Of a DNA stretch of 64,000 bases, positions 6,671-14,655 are shown one piece after another (positions within the stretch are counted from its first letter, which is position 1; every line of letters begins with the position of its first letter). The position numbers and the translations under genes were made by a program. Under the pieces are notes generated by a model, which saw only the letters and a program-made list of their open reading frames with translations, was not told where the DNA came from and did not search any database. The stretch covers positions 1-64,000 of the forward strand of contig NZ_FQZK01000027.1 of NCBI RefSeq assembly GCF_900141985.1, written 5' to 3'. The DNA is from Nocardiopsis flavescens. GTDB lineage: Bacteria; Actinomycetota; Actinomycetes; Streptosporangiales; Streptosporangiaceae.

Positions 6671-7603
6671 TCACGCCAGGCCGTTGGCGGTGAGCCAGTC
6701 CCGCGCCACCAGGGTGGGGTTCTCCCGCTGGGAGATGATCCGGCCCATCATCTCCCGGATGTCGTCGGTGTTCAGCCGCGCCGACACCGCGTCCAGGACG
6801 GCGCGTGCCTCCCCGTCCACGGCCCGGTCCCGGACCAGCGGCAGGATGTTCTCCGCCAGGAACAGCCCCCGGTCGTCCTCCAGCATCACCAGGTCGCGCT
6901 CCCCGATGGCCGGGTCCGTGGTGAACAGGTCCACCACGTCCACCTGGCCGTTGGTGACCGCGTTGAGGGACAGCGGCCCGCCGGCGTCCAGCGCCACGAA
7001 CGTCGCGAACTCCAGCCCGTACACCTCGCGCAGCCCCACGATGCCGTTGTGCCGGGTCTTCCACTCCGGCGGCCCGCCCAGGGTCATCTCCCCGGCCAGC
7101 GGCACCAGGTCCGAGACGGTCTCCAGGCCGTGCTCGGCGGCGGTCTCCCCGGTGACCACCAGCACGTCCTTGCTCTGCGCCTCGGACGCCTCCAGCACGG
7201 CCAGCCCCTCGGGAAGCTGCACCCGGAGTTCCTCCAGCACCTCCGCGTCGGCGGTCGCCTCCGTCTCGGGGTCCACGTACTGGAGCAGCGCCCCGCTGTA
7301 CTCGGGGATGAGGTCGATGGACCCGTCGATCAGCCCGGGCACGTACGCCTCCCGGCTGGCGATGTTGTACCGCTCCTCCACCTCGATGCCCTCGGCGCGC
7401 AGTGCCTCGGCGTAGATGTTGGCCACCAGCAGGCTGTCCAGGAAGTTCGCCGACCCGACCACGACCGGGCCCGAGCCGTCCCGGTCCGCCCCCTCCTCCC
7501 CGGCGGCGAGCGGGTCGGAGCCGATCCCGCAGCCGGTGGCCGTGAGCAGGGCCAGCGCGGCGGCCAGCGCCGTCGCCGCGCGCGGCGTCCGTCGAGGGGT
7601 CAT
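6671..7603 (-). CDS. OpuC/ProX-type ABC substrate-binding lipoprotein
   Basis: A 310-residue exported lipoprotein: signal peptide ending at a lipobox (LLTATGC), then an OpuAC-family fold starting PVVVGSANFLDSLLVANIYAEAL and containing GLIDGSIDLIPEYSGALLQYV, the counterpart of the G.ID.YPEYTG block of glycine-betaine/choline binders. It is the last gene of a minus-strand set with two permeases and an ATPase. The family binds quaternary amines (glycine betaine, choline, carnitine, ergothioneine); which applies here depends on the aromatic cage, not resolved by eye. Confidence 0.88.
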   Translation of the reverse strand: MTPRRTPRAATALAAALALLTATGCGIGSDPLAAGEEGADRDGSGPVVVGSANFLDSLLVANIYAEALRAEGIEVEERYNIASREAYVPGLIDGSIDLIPEYSGALLQYVDPETEATADAEVLEELRVQLPEGLAVLEASEAQSKDVLVVTGETAAEHGLETVSDLVPLAGEMTLGGPPEWKTRHNGIVGLREVYGLEFATFVALDAGGPLSLNAVTNGQVDVVDLFTTDPAIGERDLVMLEDDRGLFLAENILPLVRDRAVDGEARAVLDAVSARLNTDDIREMMGRIISQRENPTLVARDWLTANGLA

Positions 7604-7656
7604 GGGAGCCTCCAGGGGTGTGCGGGCCCGGGCCGCCGGGCCGGTGCGGGGGGTGG

Positions 7657-8430
7657 TCACGGCGCCCTCCCGGAGGCCGGGGCCGCGACCGGTGCGGCGG
7701 TCGGGGCCGGGTCGGGTCCGGCGCCCGGCGCCCGGTCGGGGTCGGGCAGCCTGCGCAGCCGCCCGGTCAGGCCGGGGGAGACGACCAGCCGCTCCAGCAG
7801 GAGCAGCAGGGCCTCCACGACGATCGCGAGCAGGGCGACCAGGATCGCCCCGGCGAGCATCTGCGTGTAGTCGAGCTGGGCCTGGCCGTCGATGATGTAG
7901 CGCCCGAGCCCGCCCAGGGACACGTAGGCGGCGACGGTGGCGGTGGACACCAGCTGGAGGGAGGCGCTGCGCACCCCGGAGATGACCAGCGGCAGGGCGC
8001 AGGGCAGCTCCACGGTCAGCAGCACCTGCCAGGGGCGCATCCCGATCCCGTGGGCGGCGGTGCGCACCTGCGGCGGCACGGCGGTCACCCCGGCGTAGGC
8101 GTTGGTCAGGATCGGCGGGATCGCCAGCACCACCAGCACGATCAGGGCGGGGACCGTGAACGCCAGCTGCGATCCCACGTGCGGGGACACCAGCAGCACC
8201 GCGGCGATGAGCAGGCCCAGCGTGGGCAGGGCGCGCAGGGCGTTGGCCAGGCCGGCGACCACGACCGCGCCGCGGCCGGTGTGCCCGATGACCAGGCCCG
8301 CGGGGAGCGCGACCACGATCGCCACCGCGGCGGCGATGGCGCAGTACACCAGGTGGGTGAGGACCTGGCGGGGGATGCCGTCGGGGCCGGCCCAGTGGGC
8401 GGGGTCCGCGAACCACTCGATGAGGTTCAT
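7657..8430 (-). CDS. OpuC-type ABC permease 1
   Basis: A 257-residue inner-membrane permease with about five to six transmembrane helices and the binding-protein-dependent transport EAA-type loop (VRTAAHGIGMRPWQVLLTVELPCALPLVISGVR, residues ~120-150). GSQLAFTVPALIVLVVLAIPPILTNAY is typical for OpuCB/YehW-like subunits. The C-terminal ~35 residues are Pro/Ala rich. Its ATG overlaps the stop of the second permease gene upstream by four bases, so the two are co-translated and likely form a heterodimeric channel. Confidence 0.9.
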   Translation of the reverse strand: MNLIEWFADPAHWAGPDGIPRQVLTHLVYCAIAAAVAIVVALPAGLVIGHTGRGAVVVAGLANALRALPTLGLLIAAVLLVSPHVGSQLAFTVPALIVLVVLAIPPILTNAYAGVTAVPPQVRTAAHGIGMRPWQVLLTVELPCALPLVISGVRSASLQLVSTATVAAYVSLGGLGRYIIDGQAQLDYTQMLAGAILVALLAIVVEALLLLLERLVVSPGLTGRLRRLPDPDRAPGAGPDPAPTAAPVAAPASGRAP

Positions 8431-9080
8431 GCCGGGGTCTCCGCTCTCTTCCAGGGGGTCAGCAGGCGGGCCGCGGCCAGGATGAGGCCGTCCAGCAGCC
8501 AGGCCAGCAGCAGGCACAGGACGATCCCGGCCGCGATCGGCAGCAGGTAGCCGAGCTGGAAGCCCAGCGTGAACAGGGAGCCCAGCTGCGGGATGCCCAG
8601 CAGGGCGCCCAGCGACACCAGGCTCACGTTGGACACCGAGGCCACGCGCAGCCCGGCGGCGATGACTGGGACGGCGACGGGCAGCTCGACCGCCGCCCAC
8701 CGCTGCACCGCCGTGTAGCCCATCGCGTCGGCGGCCCGCACGGTGTCCTCGGGCACCGCGGCCAGGCCGTCGGCCACCACCCGCACCAGCAGGGCGACGG
8801 TGTAGACGGTCAGCGCGCACACGATGTTCACCGGGTCGAGCATCCGCGTCCCCAGCACCTGGGGGAGCAGGACGAACAGCGCCAGCGAGGGCAGGGTGTA
8901 CAGCAGGGCCGACCCGGCGACCAGCGGCCGGTAGAGGAACCCGAAGTGGTGGGCGGCCCAGCCCAGGGGGAGGGCGAGCACGAGCCCGAGCAGCAGCGGC
9001 AGGACCGAGAGCCACACGTGGGCCAGGAAGTACTCGGCCATCACCCCGGCGTTGTCGGAGAGCCAGCGCAGGGCGATCAT
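8427..9080 (-). CDS. OpuC-type ABC permease 2
   Basis: A 217-residue permease with five to six membrane segments and the EAA loop DTVRAADAMGYTAVQRWAAVELPVAVPVIAAGLR (residues ~112-145). It is the partner of the downstream permease in a quaternary-amine importer. ATG at 9080 overlaps the ATPase stop (ATGA) and its own stop overlaps the next start (ATGA), so the three genes form one tightly coupled unit. Confidence 0.9.
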   Translation of the reverse strand: MIALRWLSDNAGVMAEYFLAHVWLSVLPLLLGLVLALPLGWAAHHFGFLYRPLVAGSALLYTLPSLALFVLLPQVLGTRMLDPVNIVCALTVYTVALLVRVVADGLAAVPEDTVRAADAMGYTAVQRWAAVELPVAVPVIAAGLRVASVSNVSLVSLGALLGIPQLGSLFTLGFQLGYLLPIAAGIVLCLLLAWLLDGLILAAARLLTPWKRAETPA

Positions 9081-10276
9081 GCGGTCCCCTCCGCGGCGGC
9101 CCGGTTCCGGTCCCCGCCGGCGGCCGTGGCCCCGGGGCCGGTCTCGCGCCCGGCGCCCGCGGCGGCGTCCTCGGCGCGCGCCGCCGTGATGGCCCGGACC
9201 ACGTCCTCGGGGGTGACGGTGCCGGTCAGGGCGCCGGCGTCGTCGGTGACGGCGCCCCGGCCCGAGGGCGAGGACAGCGCCGCGTCCAGCAGCTCGCGCA
9301 GGCCGCCCGAGCGGCGGGCCGTCGTGCCGCCCAGCAGCAGGTGCCCGTGCCCCACCGGGTCGGTGCCCGCGGTGCCCGGAGCGGCGGCCCCCACGTCGAT
9401 CCAGCCCAGCGGCCGGTTCTCGTCCGACACCACCAGGGCCCATCCGTCGCGGGCCGCCGCGCGCGCCTGCTCCAGGGTGGCCCCCAGCCGGACGGCGGGC
9501 TCCTCGCGCACCTCCAGCGCGGCGGGCGCGGCGAAGTCGAGCGCGCGGTAGCCGCGGTCCCGGCCCACGAAGTCGGCGACGAAGTCGTCCACCGGCCGGG
9601 TGAGCAGCTCGTGCGGCTCCGCGAACTGGGCCAGGTGCCCGCCCACCCGCAGCACCGCGATCCGGTCCCCGAGGGTGACGGCCTCGGCGATGTCGTGGGT
9701 GACGAACAGGATGGTCTTGCCGATCTCGCGCTGGAGCGCCAGGAACTCCTCCTGGAGCCGTGCCCGCACGACCGGGTCGACCGCGCTGAACGGCTCGTCC
9801 ATGAGCATCACGGGCGGGTCCGCCGCCAGCGCCCGGGCCACGCCCACCCGCTGCTGCTGGCCCCCGGACAGCTGGGCGGGGTAGCGCCCGGCGTAGGAGG
9901 CGGGCAGGCCGACCAGCTCCAGCAGCTCCAGGGCGCGGTCCCGGGCCCTGCGGCGGGTCCAGCCGAGCAGGCGGGGGACGGAGGCGATGTTGTCGGCGAC
10001 GGTGCGGTGCGGGAACAGGCCCGCGTTCTGGATCACGTAGCCGATGCCGCGGCGCAGCTCGGCGGTGTCCAGGCCGGCGGTGTCGCGGCCGTCCAGCAGG
10101 ACGGTGCCCGAACTCGGCTCGATGAGCCGGTTCACCATCCGCAGGGAGGTGGTCTTGCCGCAGCCCGAGGGGCCGACCAGCACCGTGGTGCGGCCGGTGG
10201 GCGCGGTCAGGTCGAGGCCGTCGACGGCGACGGTGCCGTCCGGATAGGCCTTGGTGACCTGGTCGAAGCGAATCAT
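9077..10276 (-). CDS. OpuC-type ABC ATPase with C-terminal CBS domains
   Basis: A 399-residue cytoplasmic ATPase. Walker A GPSGCGKTT (residues ~35-43), Q-loop QNAGLFPH, signature LSGGQQQR, Walker B VMLMDEPF and H-loop THD are intact. Residues ~255-370 form a degenerate CBS pair (DGWALVVSDENRPLGWI and GAVTDDAGALTGTVTPEDVVRAI), the ionic-strength or nucleotide sensing module of OpuA/ProV-type ATPases. Start ATG 10276 follows CCAGGAGAA. The IclR gene lies 77 bases upstream on the same strand. Confidence 0.92.
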   Translation of the reverse strand: MIRFDQVTKAYPDGTVAVDGLDLTAPTGRTTVLVGPSGCGKTTSLRMVNRLIEPSSGTVLLDGRDTAGLDTAELRRGIGYVIQNAGLFPHRTVADNIASVPRLLGWTRRRARDRALELLELVGLPASYAGRYPAQLSGGQQQRVGVARALAADPPVMLMDEPFSAVDPVVRARLQEEFLALQREIGKTILFVTHDIAEAVTLGDRIAVLRVGGHLAQFAEPHELLTRPVDDFVADFVGRDRGYRALDFAAPAALEVREEPAVRLGATLEQARAAARDGWALVVSDENRPLGWIDVGAAAPGTAGTDPVGHGHLLLGGTTARRSGGLRELLDAALSSPSGRGAVTDDAGALTGTVTPEDVVRAITAARAEDAAAGAGRETGPGATAAGGDRNRAAAEGTA

Positions 10277-10353
10277 CGGGTTCTCCTGGAGGGGGTGGTC
10301 CGGTCGGGGTCGGGGGATGCGCGCGCCGTGCGGGCGCACTCACCCCGGCGGGG

Positions 10354-11097
10354 TCACGACCCCCCTTCCCTCGCGCGGGTCCGCCCGTCGGCCGTGTCGC
10401 CGGCGGCGTCCCCGGTGTCGTCGTCCGTGCCGTCCGTGTCGTCTGTTTCCCGTACGGCACCGAGCAACCCTGACACGTGCTCGGCCTCGGCGGTGAGCAG
10501 CGCGCCCAGCGCGGCGACCCGTTCCGCGTCGAGGCGGAACGCGGGCCCCACGACGCTGAGCGCGGCGACGGTCCCGGCGGCCGAGCGGACGGGTGCGGCC
10601 AGCGCCATCACCTCGGGGTCCACCACGGAGGCGACCGCGGTGAACCCCGCCTCGGGCAGCTCCCCGCGCAAGGCCAGGCCCACGGCCGAGCCGTCTTGGG
10701 GGAAGCGGTGCCCCACCCAGCTGACGTGGCGGATGGTGCGGTTGCCCTCGGCCTGGGCGATGTAGAGGACGCCCTGGTCGGCGGTGCCCACGCACAGGTA
10801 GCCGGACTCGCCGGTCTGGCGGGCCAGCTCGGCCAGCGAGGGCTGGGCCAGGGTGATGAGCGAGTCGTTGGACAGTGCCCTGGCCCCGATGCCCAGCAGC
10901 CGGTGCCCGGAGGAGAAGGCCCCGTCGTCGTCGCGGTCGACGAACCCGGTGGACTCCAGGGTGCGCAGCAGCCGCAGGGCGGTGCTGGGCGCGAGCCCGG
11001 TGTCGCGGGCGCACTCGGTGAGGGAGACCGGGCCGCGCTCGGCGACCACGGCGAGGAGTTCCAGGGCGCGTTCGACGGTGCGCGTGGACTCGGCCAC
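10354..11097 (-). CDS. IclR family transcriptional regulator
   Basis: A 247-residue regulator: winged helix-turn-helix at the N-terminus (RTVERALELLAVVAERGPVSLTECARDTGLAPSTALRLLRTLESTGFV) and an IclR effector domain. The C-terminal ~30 residues are Asp/Thr rich. GTG 11097 is preferred over ATG 11196 because GAAGGGA lies just upstream and the HTH then begins at residue ~7. It sits between the importer genes and a divergent lyase-like gene, so it probably controls both, in response to the imported compound or its product. Confidence 0.88.
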   Translation of the reverse strand: MAESTRTVERALELLAVVAERGPVSLTECARDTGLAPSTALRLLRTLESTGFVDRDDDGAFSSGHRLLGIGARALSNDSLITLAQPSLAELARQTGESGYLCVGTADQGVLYIAQAEGNRTIRHVSWVGHRFPQDGSAVGLALRGELPEAGFTAVASVVDPEVMALAAPVRSAAGTVAALSVVGPAFRLDAERVAALGALLTAEAEHVSGLLGAVRETDDTDGTDDDTGDAAGDTADGRTRAREGGS

Positions 11098-11159
11098 GGG
11101 GTTTCCCTTCGGTCCTGAGCCCGCTCGACGCCCGAACGGAACCCGGTGGATTTTCATCT

Positions 11160-11179
11160 GATGGAACACTGTTGCCATC
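11160..11179. promoter_or_regulatory. Candidate IclR operator in the divergent gap
   Basis: In the 127 base region between the IclR and lyase genes, GATGG (11160-11164) and CCATC (11175-11179) enclose AAC...GTT, giving a near-palindrome of ~20 bases with one extra base. The region is locally AT-rich and holds the divergent promoters. Assignment to IclR is by position. Confidence 0.5.
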
Positions 11180-11224
11180 TGGCAGCAGAATGACATACTC
11201 CAGTCGAGGAGGGAAGAGGCACGG

Positions 11225-12880
11225 GTGCCTCACGTCACACGCGTACCGATGGAGGCGGGCATGTTGAGCCTGGACGGATCACCCCTGGACTGCGGGCGCG
11301 TCGCCGCCGCGGCGCGGTCCGCCGAACCCGTCGCCCTGACCCGCGCCGCCCTGCGCCGCATCGCCGCCGCCCACCGGGGCGCCGGCGAGGCCGCCGCGCG
11401 CGGCCCGGTCTACGGGCGCAGCACGGGGGTGGGCGCCAACCGGACCGTCCGCGTGGACACCGCCGGGGACGGCGGGGGCCACGGGCGCCGCCTGCTGCGC
11501 AGCCACGCCGCCGCCGCGGGCCGCCCGCTCCCCGAGCCGGTGGTGCGCGCCATGCTCATCGTCCGGGTCAACCAGATCGCGGCCGGGGGCTCGGGCGTCT
11601 CGCCCGACACCGCCCGCGCCCTGCTGCGGATGCTGCGCACCGGGGCGCTGCCCACCGTCCGCGAACACGGCACCGTGGGCACCGGCGACCTGGCCGCCCT
11701 GGCCGGGACGGCGCTGACCCTGCTCGGCGAGCGCCCGGCCGCCGCGCCCTGGACCCCGCCCCGGCACTTCCCCGACACCGACGCGCTGCCGCTGATCAGC
11801 AGCAACGCCCTCACCCTGGCCCGCACGGCGCTGGCCGTCGCGGAGCTGGAGCCCCTGGTGCGCGCCGCGGCGGTGACCACCGCGATGTCCGCGGCGGCCG
11901 TGGGCGCCAACACCGAGGCGTTCTCGCCCGAGGCGGCACGGGCGTGCGCGTCGCCCGGCGCGGTCACCGTCGCCCGCCGGCTGCGCGACCTCCTGGGGCC
12001 GGGGCTGCCCGCCGCGGCGCGGGTGCAGGACCCCTTCGGGTTCCGCACCGCGCCGCAGGTGCAGGGGGTCCTCGTCGACGCGCTCGCGGAGATGTCGGGT
12101 CTGGTCGGGGCGCTGACCGCGGCGGCGCAGGAGAACCCGCTGGTCGTGGGGGCCGGGACCGGGCACACCCGGGTCGTCCACCACGGCGGGTTCCACATGG
12201 CGGCGCTCACCCTGCGCTCGGACGCGCTGCGCCTGGCGCTGGCGCAGACGGCGCCCGCCCTGCTGGGGCGGCTGCGCGCCCTGTCCGACCCGGCGGTCAG
12301 CGGGCTCCCGGCGTTCCTGGCGACCGGCCCGGCCGGGTCTTCGGGCACCATGATCCTGGAGTACACGGCCGGGTCGGCCTACGGTGCGCTGCGCGCCGCC
12401 GCCGCCCCGGCGTCCCTGGAGACGGTGGTGCTGTCCCGGGGGACCGAGGAGGACGCCAGCTTCGCCCCGCTGGCGGTGCACCAGCTCGAAACCGCGATCG
12501 CGGCGCTGCGGCCGCTGCTGGCCTGCGAACTCCTGGTGGCGGCGCGCGCCCTGGTGCTGCGGGCCCCGGCCGTGCCGCCGCTGGCGCTGCACCGGGCGAC
12601 CCGGGCGCTGGAGGCGCAGGGGGCCGCGCCGCGCGACACCGCCGACCGCGACCTCCAGGGGGACCTGGAGGCGGCCGAGCGCGCCCTGGACCGGCTGGCG
12701 GACCTGCTGCCGTCGGAGGACGCCCGGGCCGCCGGGCCGGGGGAGCCCGGGGACGCCGGGGAGACGGGGAATGCGGGGGAGTTCGCGCCGCCCGGACCGC
12801 GGGCCGTGCCCGGGGCCGGTACCGGGGAGGCCCCCGCCCCCGTGTCCGACCGCGCGGCGGGCTCCGCCGTGGGCTGCTGA
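11225..12880 (+). CDS. Aromatic amino acid lyase family protein lacking the MIO triad
   Basis: A 551-residue member of the histidine/phenylalanine ammonia-lyase family. The Tyr-loop is present (GPVYGRSTGVG, residues ~58-68). The MIO loop, normally VGASGDL, reads VGTGDL (residues ~151-156): the Ala-Ser-Gly that cyclises into the electrophilic MIO cofactor is missing. Further changes: DPYS-type tyrosine is Phe (QDPFGFR, residue 271), GGNFHG is HHGGFHM, and NQED is GTEED. A MIO-independent reaction is therefore expected; ergothionase, which eliminates trimethylamine from ergothioneine, is a known MIO-less member. The C-terminal ~55 residues are low complexity. GTG 11225 is used because of AGAGG just upstream. 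Adjacent IclR and quaternary-amine importer fit a betaine substrate. Confidence 0.8.
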   Translation: MPHVTRVPMEAGMLSLDGSPLDCGRVAAAARSAEPVALTRAALRRIAAAHRGAGEAAARGPVYGRSTGVGANRTVRVDTAGDGGGHGRRLLRSHAAAAGRPLPEPVVRAMLIVRVNQIAAGGSGVSPDTARALLRMLRTGALPTVREHGTVGTGDLAALAGTALTLLGERPAAAPWTPPRHFPDTDALPLISSNALTLARTALAVAELEPLVRAAAVTTAMSAAAVGANTEAFSPEAARACASPGAVTVARRLRDLLGPGLPAAARVQDPFGFRTAPQVQGVLVDALAEMSGLVGALTAAAQENPLVVGAGTGHTRVVHHGGFHMAALTLRSDALRLALAQTAPALLGRLRALSDPAVSGLPAFLATGPAGSSGTMILEYTAGSAYGALRAAAAPASLETVVLSRGTEEDASFAPLAVHQLETAIAALRPLLACELLVAARALVLRAPAVPPLALHRATRALEAQGAAPRDTADRDLQGDLEAAERALDRLADLLPSEDARAAGPGEPGDAGETGNAGEFAPPGPRAVPGAGTGEAPAPVSDRAAGSAVGC

Positions 12881-12894
12881 GGGCCGTCCGGCGC

Positions 12895-12920
12895 GCCGGC
12901 CCGCTCCGGAGCGGGCCGGC
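12895..12920 (+). terminator. Hairpin after the lyase gene
   Basis: A perfect 26 base palindrome, GCCGGCCCGCTCC followed by its complement, begins 14 bases after the stop. GC-rich hairpins without a T-tract commonly end transcripts in actinomycetes. Confidence 0.6.
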
Positions 12921-13014
12921 GGAGCGCTTCCCCCGCCTCACGCCGTCGCGGGGCCGGGACCGCGGGGCGCGCCCCGCGGCGGGGCCCCGCGCGGCCCCGC
13001 CCCGCGAAGACGCG

Positions 13015-13043
13015 GCGGCCCCCGGGGACGCCCCGGGGGCCGC
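13015..13043 (-). terminator. Hairpin after the SDR gene
   Basis: GCGGCCCCCGGGG, a three-base loop ACG, and the exact 13 base complement lie 18 bases beyond the SDR stop, between convergent genes. Confidence 0.6.
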
Positions 13044-13061
13044 GCGGCGTCCGCCGGCCGC

Positions 13062-14189
13062 TCACCCGTCCCGGCGCGGCTCCTGGTTGAGGTCGGCGGC
13101 GGCGCGCTCGTTGAGCACGGCGGCCCTGCGCACCGCGCCGTTGACCAGGCCCGTGTCGGCCGCCGCGCCCCGCTTCTCCCGCGGTTGCGCGGACGGCCGG
13201 GGCAGCGCCCCGGCCATGACCCGCATGGCCCCCTGCACCAGCGACGGGCACAGTCCCCGGGCCGCCAGGATCGCGACCGCCAGCGGCGTGAGCACCAGGT
13301 GGGAGCGCCCGCGCGCCGCCGCCTCCACGATCCGGCGGGCCGCCCGCCCGGCGTCCACCGAGACCAGCGGCAGCCCCGCGCCCAGGGCGAACCAGCTGTA
13401 CTCGCGCTCGGCGTTGCCCGCGAACACCGCGGCCCGCTGCGAACCCGTGCGCATCAGCCCCGGCACCACGGTGGTGACCCGCACCCCCCGGCGCGCCACC
13501 TCGGCGCCCAGCCCCTCCGACAGGGCGACCTCGGCGAACTTGGCGCACGAGTACGGCAGCAGGTGCGGCACGCTCAACCGCCCGCCGATCGACGTGATGT
13601 TCACCAGGGAGCCGCCGGTCTCGGCCAGCGGACCGAGCGCCGCCCGCGCCACGCGCAGCGGGGCCCAGAACATCGTTTCCATGGCCTCGCGGAAGTCCTC
13701 TTCTTCGAGGACCTCGTACGGCGCGACCCGGATGATCCCGGCGTTGTTCACCACGAAGTCCAGGTGCCCGAAGGCGGCGACGGCCTCCCGCACCAGCTGC
13801 TCGGGCGCTCCGGGCTCGGTCACGTCGCACCGGACGGTGCGCACCCGCACGCCCCGGCCCTCCAGGTCGGCCGCCGCCCGCTCCAGCTCCTCGCCGTCGC
13901 GGGCGCAGACCACCACCGACGCGCCGCGCTCGCCGAACTCGCGGGCCAGGCGCAGGCCGAGCCCGCGCGAGCCGCCGGTGACCAGCGCGACCCTGCCGGT
14001 GAGCCGGGTGGTGCGCGGCTCCGGGACCACCACCGCGGCGCCCACCCCCAGCGCGGCGCCGGCCGCGGCCCAGGGCAGGACCCCGCCCCCGCGACGGCGG
14101 CGGCGCCCGCCGGGCTCCCCCTGCCGGAGCTTGGCCACGGCCGCGGCACGGCCCGCCAGTACCGGGACCGCCAAGGCCTTGACACCCAT
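13062..14189 (-). CDS. Short-chain dehydrogenase/reductase with N-terminal hydrophobic segment
   Basis: A 375-residue protein. Residues ~38-55 (VLPWAAAGAALGVGAAVVV) form a possible membrane anchor before the SDR domain, which starts LTGRVALVTGGSRGLGLRLA (TGxxxGxG cofactor motif). NNAG, a serine in NITSIGG and YxxxK (YSCAK) complete the catalytic set. The ~50 residue C-terminal tail is basic and hydrophilic. At 375 residues it is longer than the usual ~250. Similar SDRs act on lipids or steroids; the substrate is not evident. ATG 14189 follows GGGGGAGG. Confidence 0.85.
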   Translation of the reverse strand: MGVKALAVPVLAGRAAAVAKLRQGEPGGRRRRRGGGVLPWAAAGAALGVGAAVVVPEPRTTRLTGRVALVTGGSRGLGLRLAREFGERGASVVVCARDGEELERAAADLEGRGVRVRTVRCDVTEPGAPEQLVREAVAAFGHLDFVVNNAGIIRVAPYEVLEEEDFREAMETMFWAPLRVARAALGPLAETGGSLVNITSIGGRLSVPHLLPYSCAKFAEVALSEGLGAEVARRGVRVTTVVPGLMRTGSQRAAVFAGNAEREYSWFALGAGLPLVSVDAGRAARRIVEAAARGRSHLVLTPLAVAILAARGLCPSLVQGAMRVMAGALPRPSAQPREKRGAAADTGLVNGAVRRAAVLNERAAADLNQEPRRDG

Positions 14190-14655
14190 CACCGGACACC
14201 TCCCCCTACCGCCGTACGCGGCGTCGTGTGTAGGGACGCGGCTACCCGGGACCGCCCCGCCGAAACGGCCGGGGTTCCGGAGGGAGGGGCCGCGGGGACC
14301 GGAGCACCGGGGCTCCGCGTCCCGGCGCGGCGGCGCGGAACGGGTCGTGCCGGTAGCGTTCGCACGCGCCCGGCTTCCCCTGCGGGGCGCTCGGCCGGAG
14401 CGCCGGTTCGCGGCGGGAGCGGTGCGGCTGTGTGGCGCGGCCACCGCGCTCGGTGTCTCCTACAGAGTGGTGTTCGAGTCGGGGGAACCGCCGTCGTTCA
14501 GTCGCCACCCGTCCGCCGCCGGATCGGCGGGGCCGTGTGGCGCGGTCACCGCGCTCCGTGTCTTCCGCGGGGCCGGGTCCGACCCGGGCACGTTCGTGCG
14601 CCCGCTGCCGGAGCGGCGCGGGCACCGCGTCGGCACCCGGGGGCGGGTGCCGGGG
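14190..14655. repeat. Intergenic region with two 31 base direct repeats
   Basis: No gene was found. Two imperfect direct copies of TGTGGCGCGGYCACCGCGCT plus ~11 more bases lie at ~14430-14460 and ~14535-14566, 105 bases apart, each containing a near-palindrome (GCGCGGTCACCGCGC). They lie upstream of the SDR gene and downstream of the ABC transporter, so they could be operators for the former or a small dispersed repeat. Confidence 0.5.
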
